This document shows positions 19,804 to 28,409 of a stretch of 64,000 nucleotides of DNA, one piece after another (the stretch's first letter is position 1; every line of letters starts with the position of its first letter). A program made the position numbers and the translations under genes. This DNA is from Brumimicrobium aurantiacum. Its GTDB lineage: Bacteria; Bacteroidota; Bacteroidia; Flavobacteriales_D; Crocinitomicaceae. Under the pieces are notes generated by a model, which saw only the letters and a list, made by a program, of their open reading frames with translations, did not search any database and was not told the origin of the DNA. The stretch spans positions 124,001 to 188,000 of the forward strand of contig NZ_QURB01000006.1 in NCBI RefSeq assembly GCF_003402975.1, given 5' to 3'.

Positions 19804-20376
19804 ATGCGACCAGCAATAAAATATGCACTTTTATTTTCAGGTGCTTGGATAGCGATTAAGCTTATTTTTCTAGGAATTGGTGTTTTTCAAGAAAACGTTG
19901 TTCAACCAGGATTAATCAATAACTTATTTCTTTTATTGGCCGTTAGCTTAGGTTTGTATTTTGAAAAAAAGAAGGAAGGTTATGGGGTTGGAACACCATT
20001 GTCTGATATTAAAAATGGACTAACAGCAGGAGCGCCTTATGTATTGATCGTATCTGCTTTCATGTTTCTGTACTATGACACGATTAATCCATCATTTGTA
20101 GAGAATAGAATCGCGGAAAGAATGGATGTGATTTATGAAGAAGCTCAAGATGAAGCTTATTTAGATACTTTAAAAGTACACAATCCTGAATTTCGTGTGA
20201 TGACTTCAGATGAAATTATGAGAGAAATTAAGACCGACACAGAAAGTGCTTTGTCTGCGAAAACATTGTTTATTTTTTCTTTGCTAGGACTGATGGTGAT
20301 GGCTTTAACCTATGCCATTTTTGTTACCGTGATCTATCGAAAAATACTTTTTAAAGATTATTATCCAAAGCAATAG
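19804..20376 (+). CDS. DUF4199 family membrane protein
   Basis: 190 residues with membrane segments near 5-25, 37-55, 75-95 and 155-178. A soluble stretch (ENRIAERMDVIYEEAQ...) lies between the third and fourth, as in DUF4199 proteins. Function unknown. It starts 6 nt after rho and is followed by a strong terminator, so it is probably co-transcribed with rho. Confidence 0.75.
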   Translation: MRPAIKYALLFSGAWIAIKLIFLGIGVFQENVVQPGLINNLFLLLAVSLGLYFEKKKEGYGVGTPLSDIKNGLTAGAPYVLIVSAFMFLYYDTINPSFVENRIAERMDVIYEEAQDEAYLDTLKVHNPEFRVMTSDEIMREIKTDTESALSAKTLFIFSLLGLMVMALTYAIFVTVIYRKILFKDYYPKQ

Positions 20377-20400
20377 GATAGAAGAAAGAATCATTTTAAT

Positions 20401-20434
20401 AGCGAACTTAGATTATTAAGTTCGCTTTTTTTTG
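20401..20434 (+). terminator. Rho-independent terminator after DUF4199 gene
   Basis: AGCGAACTTA (20401-20410) pairs perfectly with TAAGTTCGCT (20417-20426) across a 6-nt loop and is followed by a T run. Confidence 0.92.
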
Positions 20435-20600
20435 TTTTAAACTTATTGAAATAAAGCCAAATAGATTTCTCTGTAATCAAGTATTGTCTTGATGAAATGT
20501 GCTTTAAATAGTCTTTAATCAAGATTTATTTGTGCTTTAAAATAAACCAAGTATTAGATAGGAATGAGCTATTAGGAAGGAATGAGTTTGATTTAAGAAT

Positions 20601-20630
20601 AAAAAAAGCCCTAGCATTTGCTAGAGCTTT
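20601..20630 (-). terminator. Terminator of the zinc-ribbon/Nif3 operon
   Basis: AAAGCCCTAGC / GCTAGAGCTTT forms a stem with one mismatch and a TTT loop. The A run at 20601-20607 becomes the T run on the (-) strand. It lies 26 nt beyond the stop of the zinc-ribbon gene. Confidence 0.85.
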
Positions 20631-20655
20631 CAATATTAAAATCTAAGATTGATTA

Positions 20656-21411
20656 TTAATCTTCTGCTTCTTCAGATGGAATTAAAACTCTTCCACAGTG
20701 CTCACAGATGATAATTTTCTTCTTTTGGATAATGTCTAATTGACGTTGAGGTGGGATTCTGTTGAAACATCCTCCACATGAATCACGATCAACAGGTACA
20801 ACAGCTAAACCATTCTTTGCGCTTGAGCGTAGTCTATTGTATGCTGTTTGTAAATGATCGTCTAATTGTTTTTTCGCTTTTTCAGATTTCTTTCTAAGCT
20901 TTTCCTCGTCTTTTTCTGTTTCAGCAATGATGTTTTCAAGTTCCGCTTTCTTAGCCTTTAAGTCAGTCTTACGACCCGCTAGTTTTTCTTGAACTTCATC
21001 AATCACTTCTTTCTTGTGCGCAATTTGTGCTTTCGCTTCTTTCACTTTTTTCTCGTGTAATTGAATTTCCAATTCTTGGTATTCAATTTCTTTGCTTAAA
21101 GATTCGAACTCACGGTTATTACGTACGTTGTTTTGTTTTTCTTTATATTGTAGAATTGCCGCTTGAGCGTCTTTTTGCTCATTTTTACGGTCGGTAATCT
21201 CTACTTCTATATCTTTTAATTCGCCAGTTAACTTCTCAACTCTTTTTTCAAGACCTTCGATGTCAGCTTCAAGATCTTCAACCTCTAAAGGCAATTCTCC
21301 TCGAATCGTTAAAATGCGATCAATTTCTGAATCAATTTTCTGTAAATTCGCTAATGCGTCTAAGCGCTCAGCGACAGTTGTGCTTGACTTAGCTTTTGCT
21401 TTTGTTGCCAT
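20656..21411 (-). CDS. C4-type zinc-ribbon coiled-coil protein
   Basis: 251 residues. About residues 15-200 form a long Glu/Lys-rich coiled coil. The C-terminal zinc ribbon has two Cys-x2-Cys pairs (DSCGGCFNRIPPQRQ and IICEHCGRVL), matching the zf-RING_7/CT398-like family. The coiled coil probably mediates binding, but the partner is unknown; family members have been linked to RNA or flagellar/secretion functions elsewhere. It lies 5 nt downstream of the Nif3-like gene. Confidence 0.85.
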   Translation of the reverse strand: MATKAKAKSSTTVAERLDALANLQKIDSEIDRILTIRGELPLEVEDLEADIEGLEKRVEKLTGELKDIEVEITDRKNEQKDAQAAILQYKEKQNNVRNNREFESLSKEIEYQELEIQLHEKKVKEAKAQIAHKKEVIDEVQEKLAGRKTDLKAKKAELENIIAETEKDEEKLRKKSEKAKKQLDDHLQTAYNRLRSSAKNGLAVVPVDRDSCGGCFNRIPPQRQLDIIQKKKIIICEHCGRVLIPSEEAED

Positions 21412-21416
21412 ATATG

Positions 21417-22517
21417 CTAAAAATAATTAATAGGGTTTGTATTCACCTTACTTAAATGGAATGCAAAGTTAATAAAATTTTTCTTCAATAATGCAAGAAT
21501 TAAGTGTGGAGTGTATTGCTCGCTTTCAAAATGTCCAATATCTGCAATAATTATTGCCTTTTCAGCATCAAAAAATTCATGATATTTAAAATCTCCCGTG
21601 ATGTAAATGTCTGCTTGCTGACTTTTTGCATTGCCCAATAAAAAACTACCAGATCCTCCACAAAATGCAACGGTCTTAATTTTATCTTTAATTAGTGCTG
21701 TGTGTCTAATTGCGCCACAATTGAATTCTTTTTTAAGATGACTTAAAAACTGAGTTGTTTCCATTGCTGAAGACAATTCTCCAATCATCCCAGCCCCTTC
21801 GTCTTGATTGTAATTTGAAAGTGTATAAATATCATGTGCCACTTCTTCATAAGGATGTGCAGCCATCATTGCACGAACAATCTGACTTTCCTTATGTGAT
21901 GAAATCAAAACTTCAATACGTTTTTCTTTCGCAGTTTCACGATTACCTTTTGTTCCAACTGTTGGGTTTGCATTTTCGCTCGGTAAAAACGTTCCTTCTC
22001 CCGAACTTGTAAAACTACATTCTGAATATTCTCCAATATTTCCTCCTCCAGCATTAAAAACTGCATCGGTTACAGCATCGACATGATCTTCAGGGCAAAA
22101 GAAAACCAATTTCTTAAGCACATTCTTCTTAGGAGCAAGAACTTTTGGATTTTCTATCCCAATTCTTTTGGCAATTTCATAATTAACTCCCAGTTTGTAA
22201 TTGTCCAAATTGGTGTGAATTGAATAAATCGCAATATCATTTTTAATGGCTTTAATTACAGTTCTTTCGACATAGTTTTTTCCATTCAATTGTTTTAATC
22301 CTCCGAAAACAATAGGATGATGTGCAATAATTAAGTTCGCACCGATTGAAATGGCTTCTTCAACAGTCTCTTCAATACAGTCCAATGAAAGTAGCACTTG
22401 AGTGACTTCCATGTCATGATTTCCTACAATCAGTCCCGAATTATCATAACTTTCCTGACTGCTCAGTGGAGCCATTCCTTCAAGAAATGATGTAATGTCT
22501 TTTATTTTTAATTTCAT
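21417..22517 (-). CDS. Nif3-like dinuclear metal centre protein (DUF34)
   Basis: The metal-binding motif HHPIVFGGLKQLNG lies near residue 67 and the C-terminal ligand region is IADIGHFESEQYT. At 366 residues it is the long form, with a central inserted PII-like domain (about 130-240) found in Bacteroidota and Firmicutes. Proposed roles include GTP cyclohydrolase I-like chemistry, but the function is unsettled. It is paired with the zinc-ribbon gene, an association conserved in this phylum. Confidence 0.9.
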   Translation of the reverse strand: MKLKIKDITSFLEGMAPLSSQESYDNSGLIVGNHDMEVTQVLLSLDCIEETVEEAISIGANLIIAHHPIVFGGLKQLNGKNYVERTVIKAIKNDIAIYSIHTNLDNYKLGVNYEIAKRIGIENPKVLAPKKNVLKKLVFFCPEDHVDAVTDAVFNAGGGNIGEYSECSFTSSGEGTFLPSENANPTVGTKGNRETAKEKRIEVLISSHKESQIVRAMMAAHPYEEVAHDIYTLSNYNQDEGAGMIGELSSAMETTQFLSHLKKEFNCGAIRHTALIKDKIKTVAFCGGSGSFLLGNAKSQQADIYITGDFKYHEFFDAEKAIIIADIGHFESEQYTPHLILALLKKNFINFAFHLSKVNTNPINYF

Positions 22518-22948
22518 AGTTGGACAAATTTAATTAAATGAAAAGTGAATAATGGTATATAAAGAATGAAAATCCGTCAATATTAAGTGATTTGATGAAA
22601 TTCGGTCGTTTCAGAATGCTCAATCACCGAAGATCAAACCTTTGACTGAGCCGGACGAAGGCAACATCTAATAACCTGTCGAAGGAAATAATGGAAGGGA
22701 ATTACGAATTTCCAGAGTTTAATAAATATTCGTAATTGAACAATTCGTAATTCATAATTATTTTAAATCTGCCATTCTGACGTTGATTCGCTACATTTTT
22801 CAGCTAAATCTCTATTTTTGGCGTGATTCATTCCATTTTTGACCGACTGACGAATCAAGCATGATATTTGATAAATCAAATTCCAAAATCAGGAACAATT
22901 TTAATAGGGAATTGTATATTTAACCAGAATTTAGAAAATAAAACAACT
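22518..22948. other. Divergent intergenic region with degenerate dispersed repeats
   Basis: 431 bases between the Nif3-like gene (-) and clpP (+). At about 22620-22700, on the (-) strand, it resembles the CCTTCGAC...GGCTCAGTCAAAGG type of dispersed element common in Bacteroidota. At 22700-22760 it carries several copies of ATTCGTAATT in both orientations. A -7-like TATTTTTG lies at 22813-22820, with no well-spaced -33 box. Confidence 0.45.
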
Positions 22949-23614
22949 ATGTATAATAAAGAAGAGTTTAAAAAATACGCAACCAAACATTTAGGAATTA
23001 ACAGTATGCATGTTGGACAATATATTGAATCTTCAATGACGCCTTACATTATTGAAGAACGTCAATTGAATATGTCTCAAATGGATGTGTTTTCTCGATT
23101 GATGATGGATCGAATTATATTTTTAGGAACTGGAATCGATGACCAAGTTGCTAATATCATAAACGCACAATTGTTGTTCTTAGAGTCTGTTGATCCTAAG
23201 AAAGACATTCAGATTTACTTAAACTCTCCAGGTGGAAGTGTTTATGCCGGATTGGGTATTTATGATACAATGCAATACATCAGTCCTGATGTTGCGACAA
23301 TCTGTACAGGTTTAGCTGCTTCAATGGGTGCTGTTTTATTGTGTGCCGGAGCGGAAGGAAAAAGAACTGCCTTAAAGCACTCACGTGTGATGATTCACCA
23401 GCCATTAGGTGGAGCACAAGGTCAAGCTTCTGACATTGAGATTACTGCAAGAGAAATCATTAAGTTGAAGAAAGAATTGTATGACATTATTTCTACACAC
23501 ACTGGAAAACCTTTCGAAAAAGTAGAAGAAGATTCAGACCGTGATTACTGGATGACTTCAGAAGAAGCGAAAGCTTACGGAATGGTGGACGAAGTGTTGT
23601 TGCGCAAGAAATAA
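22949..23614 (+). CDS. clpP: ATP-dependent Clp protease proteolytic subunit
   Basis: Serine protease that degrades proteins fed by ClpX. The nucleophile is in [10 protein letters not shown] (Ser125), the His in VMIHQPLGG (His150) and the Asp in DSDRDYW (near 199). The ATG at 22949 gives 221 residues; an in-frame TTG at 22868 would add a 27-residue leader absent from the family. No trigger factor gene precedes it, unlike the common tig-clpP-clpX order. A weak hairpin (CGACAAA/TTTGTCG, 23632-23662) follows. Confidence 0.96.
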   Translation: MYNKEEFKKYATKHLGINSMHVGQYIESSMTPYIIEERQLNMSQMDVFSRLMMDRIIFLGTGIDDQVANIINAQLLFLESVDPKKDIQIYLNSPGGSVYAGLGIYDTMQYISPDVATICTGLAASMGAVLLCAGAEGKRTALKHSRVMIHQPLGGAQGQASDIEITAREIIKLKKELYDIISTHTGKPFEKVEEDSDRDYWMTSEEAKAYGMVDEVLLRKK

Positions 23615-23722
23615 TAAGTTTTACAAGAAAGCGACAAATAATGTGATATGCTTTTTTTGTCGAATTATTCTCAAAAGCTTTAAATCTGTAAAATTAAATG
23701 TAAGTAGTTCTTGCCGCTGCTT

Positions 23723-23754
23723 TTTGTGTAGCCAAATGGAATTGCTTACTTTTG
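23723..23754 (+). promoter_or_regulatory. Promoter of clpX
   Basis: TTTG at 23723-23726, a 20-nt spacer and TACTTTTG at 23747-23754 match the Bacteroidota consensus. A start site near 23760 would place the 23767-23794 hairpin within the first few bases of the transcript. Confidence 0.65.
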
Positions 23755-23766
23755 TAAAATTAATTT

Positions 23767-23794
23767 AAAGGTCGATAGTGATATTGACCTTTTT
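23767..23794 (+). terminator. Terminator-like hairpin directly before clpX start
   Basis: AAAGGTCGATA (23767-23777) pairs with TATTGACCTTT (23782-23792), with one G-T wobble and a GTGA tetraloop. A T run abuts the first ATG at 23795. It may end clpP read-through or act as a 5' leader structure of clpX. Confidence 0.75.
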
Positions 23795-25051
23795 ATGTCA
23801 TTATTTATGAGTAAAAAAGAAACAACTTGTTCATTTTGTGGTCGACCAAAGAGTCAAGTGAGATTGCTTATTGCAGGAATCTCGGGACATATTTGTGACC
23901 ATTGTATTGTTCAGGCACAATCAATAGTAAAGGAGGAAATTCCAAATGGTGATTTAGGTATTGAAGGTCACGATGAGAATGCTCCGATGAGTTTATATAA
24001 ACCAACTGAAATCAAAGCCAAGCTCGATGAATATGTCATCGGACAATTGTCAGCGAAAAAAACTCTTTCTGTTGCGGTTTATAATCACTATAAACGTTTA
24101 AACCAAACTGTAGGAGAAGACGATGTCGAAATTGACAAGTCTAATGTTGTAATGGTTGGTAGAACAGGAACTGGAAAAACGCTTTTGGCAAAAACAATTG
24201 CTAAAATGTTGAATGTTCCATTTTGTATTGCTGATGCCACAGTACTTACGGAAGCAGGTTATGTTGGTGAGGATGTAGAGAGTATTCTGTCTCGCTTATT
24301 GCAAGCAGCAGATTACAATGTTCAAGCAGCAGAAAGAGGAATTATTTTTATTGATGAAATCGATAAGATTGCACGTAAAAGTGATAATCCATCCATTACG
24401 AGAGATGTTTCTGGTGAAGGAGTTCAGCAAGCACTTTTGAAATTATTGGAAGGAGCAGAGGTGAGTGTGCCGCCACAAGGAGGTAGAAAACACCCAGAGC
24501 AAAAAATGGTTAAAGTAAACACGAAGAATATCTTGTTTATTTGTGGTGGAGCTTTCGACGGAATCGAAAAATTAATTGCGCGTCGTGTAAATCGTCAAAC
24601 TATTGGTTTTGCGAACGAGGAAGAAGAGCGTATTGACAAAGATAATTTACTTGAATTTGTAAATCCAACCGATTTGAAGTCTTTTGGTTTAATTCCTGAA
24701 TTAATTGGTCGTTTCCCAGTGTTGACTTACCTTGAACCATTGGAAAAAACAGCTTTAAGAAGAATCCTTACAGAGCCTAAAAACTCTTTATTTAAACAAT
24801 ATGTAAAGTTGTTTGAAATGGATGATATCGAATTAAAGTTTGACAGTGAAGTCTTGGATTACATTGTGGACAAAGCGGTTGAATTCCAATTGGGAGCACG
24901 TGGATTACGTTCAATTTGTGAGGCAATTCTTACAGAAGCAATGTACGAAATTCCAGCAAGTAAAGAGCACGCAAAAGAATACCGTGTTACTTTAGAATAT
25001 GCGAAAAAACAATTTTCAAATTCAAAAATGGCGAAGATGAAGGCGGCTTAA
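23795..25051 (+). CDS. clpX: Clp protease ATP-binding subunit ClpX
   Basis: AAA+ unfoldase that delivers substrates to ClpP. The N-terminal zinc-binding domain has CSFCGRP and HICDHC. Walker A is [16 protein letters not shown], Walker B is [11 protein letters not shown], and the pore/sensor regions follow in [17 protein letters not shown] second ATG at 23807 gives the usual MSKKE start and sits further from the hairpin; either could be used. Length 418 (or 414) is normal. Confidence 0.96.
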   Translation: MSLFMSKKETTCSFCGRPKSQVRLLIAGISGHICDHCIVQAQSIVKEEIPNGDLGIEGHDENAPMSLYKPTEIKAKLDEYVIGQLSAKKTLSVAVYNHYKRLNQTVGEDDVEIDKSNVVMVGRTGTGKTLLAKTIAKMLNVPFCIADATVLTEAGYVGEDVESILSRLLQAADYNVQAAERGIIFIDEIDKIARKSDNPSITRDVSGEGVQQALLKLLEGAEVSVPPQGGRKHPEQKMVKVNTKNILFICGGAFDGIEKLIARRVNRQTIGFANEEEERIDKDNLLEFVNPTDLKSFGLIPELIGRFPVLTYLEPLEKTALRRILTEPKNSLFKQYVKLFEMDDIELKFDSEVLDYIVDKAVEFQLGARGLRSICEAILTEAMYEIPASKEHAKEYRVTLEYAKKQFSNSKMAKMKAA

Positions 25052-25078
25052 GCCAATATATCGTCAAAAAACTTATTG

Positions 25079-25111
25079 AAAAGCGGTTTCATTTGGAAGC
25101 CGCTTTTTTTT
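25079..25111 (+). terminator. Rho-independent terminator after clpX
   Basis: AAAAGCGG (25079-25086) pairs with CCGCTTTT, with partial pairing continuing inward, and is followed by an eight-T run. Confidence 0.9.
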
Positions 25112-25360
25112 GTGGGGATTTTTTGATTATGGCTGGAGAGAGGAATTATGTCTTTATCACTATTAATGGCTATTTAAAAGTAAAGCAATTGGCTAAAGAG
25201 TGATGTTTTTTGGCTATAGTGTCTCTTACTTTATAGACCATCAACCTACAAACAGCCAAACTATGGAACTTAAGGGTAAGCATACAGCCTAAAGCGAACT
25301 GCCCACCGCTTAAAGCTTACCGCCTAAAGAACAACTAAAACCAATAATATAAAATTCAAA

Positions 25361-25392
25361 TTGGTAATAATCGAAAGCAAGCATTATCTTTG
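25361..25392 (+). promoter_or_regulatory. Promoter of ychF
   Basis: TTG at 25361, a 21-nt spacer and TATCTTTG at 25385-25392. The start codon follows 17 nt later, leaving a very short leader. Confidence 0.65.
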
Positions 25393-25409
25393 CATCAAAA
25401 TATTTTCAA

Positions 25410-26507
25410 ATGGCATTAAAATGTGGAATTGTTGGATTACCGAATGTAGGTAAATCTACTTTATTTAACTGTTTATCAAATGCGAAAGCACAATCAGCAA
25501 ACTATCCATTCTGTACAATAGAACCTAATGTTGGAACGATTTCAGTTCCAGATCCTCGATTAGAGAAATTAGAGTCACTTGTAAATCCGGAGCGCGTTGT
25601 TCCTACAACAATGGAAATCGTTGATATCGCTGGTTTGGTAAAAGGAGCCTCAAAAGGGGAAGGTTTAGGAAATCAGTTTTTGGCTAACATTAGAGAAACA
25701 GATGCAATTATTCACGTATTGCGTTGTTTTGAAGACGATAATATTGTTCACGTTGATGGTTCTGTAGATCCAATTCGAGATAAAGAAGTTATTGACTTTG
25801 AATTGCAATTGAAAGATCTTGAAACAATCGAGAAAAAATTGAACAGTTTAGCAAGAACCGCAAAGTCAGGAGATAAAGAAGCGAAAAGAATTTATGCACT
25901 AGCAGAAAGAATCAAAGAACATTTAGAGTCTGGACAATCTGCTCGATCTTTAGAACTTGATGAATCAGAATTACCACACGTACAGGAGTTACAACTGATT
26001 ACAATTAAACCTGTAATGTACTTGTGTAACGTAGATGAAAGTTCTGTAAAAGACGGTAACAAGCATGTTGAAGCTGTAAAAGAAGCTGTGAAAGATGAAG
26101 ATGCGCAAGTGTTGATCATTGGAGCGCAAATTGAAGCAGATATCGCCGAATTGGAAACATACGAAGAACGTGAAATGTTTATGGATGAATTAGGTTTAAC
26201 AGAACCTGGTGTAAATCGTTTGATTCGTTCAGCATATAAATTATTGAATTTAGATACATACTTTACGGCTGGTGAAAAAGAAGTGCGTGCTTGGACGGTT
26301 TTAAACGGTTCAACTGCTCCTCAGGCTGCTGGAGTTATTCATACAGACTTCGAAAAAGGCTTTATCCGTGCTGAAGTAATGAAATACGAAGACTTTGTAA
26401 AATACGGTTCTGAAGCTGCTTGTAAAGAAGCGGGTAAATTTGGTGTTGAAGGAAAAGAATACATCGTTCAAGATGGAGACATCATGCACTTTAGATTTAA
26501 CGTTTAA
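25410..26507 (+). CDS. ychF: YchF/OLA1-type translation-associated ATPase
   Basis: Obg-related P-loop protein that prefers ATP. G1 is GLPNVGKSTLFN (residues 8-19), the G3 region is DIAGLVKGASKGEGLGNQF, and the altered G4-like motif is YLCNVDES. A coiled-coil region (about 125-195) and a C-terminal TGS domain (about 280-365, AWTVLNGSTAPQAAG) complete it. It associates with ribosomes and oxidative-stress responses in other bacteria. Length 365 is typical. It is monocistronic with its own promoter and terminator. Confidence 0.97.
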   Translation: MALKCGIVGLPNVGKSTLFNCLSNAKAQSANYPFCTIEPNVGTISVPDPRLEKLESLVNPERVVPTTMEIVDIAGLVKGASKGEGLGNQFLANIRETDAIIHVLRCFEDDNIVHVDGSVDPIRDKEVIDFELQLKDLETIEKKLNSLARTAKSGDKEAKRIYALAERIKEHLESGQSARSLELDESELPHVQELQLITIKPVMYLCNVDESSVKDGNKHVEAVKEAVKDEDAQVLIIGAQIEADIAELETYEEREMFMDELGLTEPGVNRLIRSAYKLLNLDTYFTAGEKEVRAWTVLNGSTAPQAAGVIHTDFEKGFIRAEVMKYEDFVKYGSEAACKEAGKFGVEGKEYIVQDGDIMHFRFNV

Positions 26508-26603
26508 TAAATCTGAGATTTATTAAAAAGAGACTGTTTTGGGATAGAAAGATATTTTCAAACTTAAAATGTCCTTGAATCAAATATAGATTTTTATATA
26601 AAT

Positions 26604-26639
26604 AGGTGATGAGAAACGTGGTTTTTTATCACCTTTTTT
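26604..26639 (+). terminator. Rho-independent terminator after ychF
   Basis: AGGTGATGAGAAAC (26604-26617) pairs with GTTTTTTATCACCT (26621-26634), with two G-T wobbles and a GTG loop, then TTTTT. Confidence 0.85.
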
Positions 26640-27113
26640 GATTCCTCATCCGAACACTTTCGGATTTCGTACTGTTTCTCATCACCGCAAAGGTAAAATT
26701 CCGCATCCTTTTTAACGTTTCACCAATTACAATCTAGCTGTTTTCTCAGATTTCTCCAGCATTTTATGCTGTCGAAATGACTTAGATTTTGGGGTGGAGA
26801 GTCGTCGCGCGAAGCGCGACGATATAAACCTAATAACGCTGTCATTTCGATGGAATGTAGTGACTGAGAAATCTTTTATTTACTTTTTCCTACTGTTTGT
26901 CCCTCAGACATAACAAATACCAATAAAATCCGCTTTTATCCGCGTTCGGAGATCCGCGTTACCGAAAGTTTTCGGAACCGCGTTCCATTACAGCGCAAAC
27001 CAAGCTACACAAAAAATTAAATCCTTCTAAGGAAAACTACTTTTTCCTAATACTTCTCCTTTTGAGACTTAAAAAGAATGAGTTGGAGAATGAGAACGAT
27101 ATAGATAGAAACC
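26640..27113. other. Gene-free region with nested palindromes
   Basis: About 470 bases between the ychF terminator and the oxygenase gene. It holds a composite inverted-repeat element (26745-26874), a CCGAAAGTTTTCGG palindrome (about 26962-26975), and a 17-bp word at 26982-26998 that recurs inverted at 31537-31553. No protein-coding segment is convincing. Confidence 0.55.
26745..26874. repeat. Composite palindromic intergenic element
   Basis: The outer arms AGATTTCTC (26748-26756) and GAGAAATCT (26866-26874), and the inner arms TCGAAATGAC (26772-26781) and GTCATTTCGA (26841-26850), are inverted relative to each other. At the centre is a perfect 8-bp stem CGTCGCGC-GAA-GCGCGACG (26803-26821). 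Bacteroidota genomes commonly carry 'GTCATTTCGA...GAGAAATC' intergenic repeats; I infer this is one. Confidence 0.65.
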
Positions 27114-27743
27114 CTACAAAGCAAGATAAGGCAAAACAGCAGGTTGATACAACATCCAGCCTGTTATGCTTTTTCGAGAGGTGTTTGATTTTAACACTTC
27201 ATGATGTAAAACATCACTTCTAAACATCACCATTCGGTTTTCTAATGGTGGAATGTCAAAAGTGTTCTGTCCTTCAGGATAAACCCTCAGTTCACCACCA
27301 TCACCAGTTTTCCAATCTTGATTAAGGTAAATTATTACAGAAATCATACGGTTTCTTCGTCCATCAAATTGATCTAGGTGTTTTTTATAAAACGAATCTG
27401 AAGGGTAGTGCGCCAAATGAAACTCATAATCTGATAAACTCAAATACATCAATTGGTTCAATTTCTCCTTTACTTCATCCATTTCCTCGAAAAATGGTCG
27501 TATTTCTTGGTCTCTTTGCTTGTCCAACCAAAAAGTATAATCTCCTCGAATTTCACGAATAATTTTTTCTGAACCAGAAGCACCAATTGCGGCTTTTTTG
27601 AATACGTCTTCTGCTTGTTTCTGATTAAAAAAATCATGTGTCGTTTTTAGATGCTCAGTATTTAAAAACTGATCGATCACAACATAATCCTGCTGGGCCA
27701 ACAAATCCATTTGTTCCTCCCAAAATTTAAGACTTCTTTGCAT
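27114..27743 (-). CDS. 2-oxoglutarate/Fe(II)-dependent oxygenase (prolyl hydroxylase-like)
   Basis: 209 residues. The double-stranded beta-helix metal motif is HLDQFDGRRNRMISVIIYLN (His-x-Asp), with the distal His in DVLHHEVL and the 2OG-binding Arg in SRKSITGWM. GDGGELRVYP is typical of P4H-type 2OG-FeII_Oxy_3 proteins. The substrate (protein prolyl residue or small molecule) cannot be told. It is transcribed alone; no neighbour suggests a pathway. Confidence 0.88.
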   Translation of the reverse strand: MQRSLKFWEEQMDLLAQQDYVVIDQFLNTEHLKTTHDFFNQKQAEDVFKKAAIGASGSEKIIREIRGDYTFWLDKQRDQEIRPFFEEMDEVKEKLNQLMYLSLSDYEFHLAHYPSDSFYKKHLDQFDGRRNRMISVIIYLNQDWKTGDGGELRVYPEGQNTFDIPPLENRMVMFRSDVLHHEVLKSNTSRKSITGWMLYQPAVLPYLAL

Positions 27744-27957
27744 TAATAATTATTGCAACGAAAATACTGTTTATTTTCACCAGAAATCACCTCTAAAAAA
27801 ATTCTTTTCTTTTTTTTATACTTAAACACTCTTATTTACGTTGGATTTAATAATTTGGCGCACCAATAATATAATGGGATTCTATAATTGATTATTTGAC
27901 AGAAAGTGCGCAATTGAGGAATTGAATAATGAAGTCATTAAAGTAAAAGGTACAAGG

Positions 27958-28374
27958 ATGAATAAATTAAAAACATGGTTATTTTCAGGAAGTATTTTAT
28001 TGTTTGCTTCATGTGATTTTGAAGCTGGAGGATCCAATGAAATTGAAACAGAAGAAATCCTGGAAACAGGAAGATGGAAATTGATTGAATCTGATAAGGT
28101 ATTCAAAAACTTTCAAAGTGGATTGAAATTTTCTAAAGACAACCAAGTTTTTAGTATCGACTCTCAAGGAGGTTATGTTGCTTCACCTCATGAACGTATT
28201 TATACCCTTAGCGCTGATACATTGAGAATTATCGATTATAGATATGAACCGAACTTCCTTTATGAGAAAGGAACGAACATTCTTTTAATTAAGGAATTGA
28301 CTGAAGATAAGCTAATTCTTGAGTCTATACATCCTGAACCAAATGCGAAATTATCATTCGAGAAAATAGACTAA
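27958..28374 (+). CDS. Small predicted lipoprotein, lipocalin-like
   Basis: 138 residues from the ATG at 27958. The lipobox is in GSILLFASCDF (Cys near 18). After an acidic spacer, GRWKLIESDKVFKNFQSGLKFSKDN and the repeating beta strands to ILESIHPEPNAKLSF resemble 'lipocalin-like' DUF proteins of Bacteroidota. An upstream TTG at 27922 would bury the signal peptide and is rejected. Function unknown. Confidence 0.65.
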   Translation: MNKLKTWLFSGSILLFASCDFEAGGSNEIETEEILETGRWKLIESDKVFKNFQSGLKFSKDNQVFSIDSQGGYVASPHERIYTLSADTLRIIDYRYEPNFLYEKGTNILLIKELTEDKLILESIHPEPNAKLSFEKID

Positions 28375-28409
28375 ACCATTAAGGAATTAGTTTTTGAAAA
28401 GAGGAGATA

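Larger units (their letters stand above)
25052..25409 (+). other. Intergenic region between clpX and ychF
   Basis: 358 bases. It contains the clpX terminator (25079-25111), a Gly/Cys-poor stretch with direct-repeat-like 'taaagc' and 'cctaaag' words near 25288-25327, and the ychF promoter (25361-25392). No gene is seen. Confidence 0.5.

Noticed and set aside
22868-22948. N-terminal extension of ClpP from a TTG
   Set aside because: The ATG at 22949 fits the family; the extra 27 residues have no counterpart.
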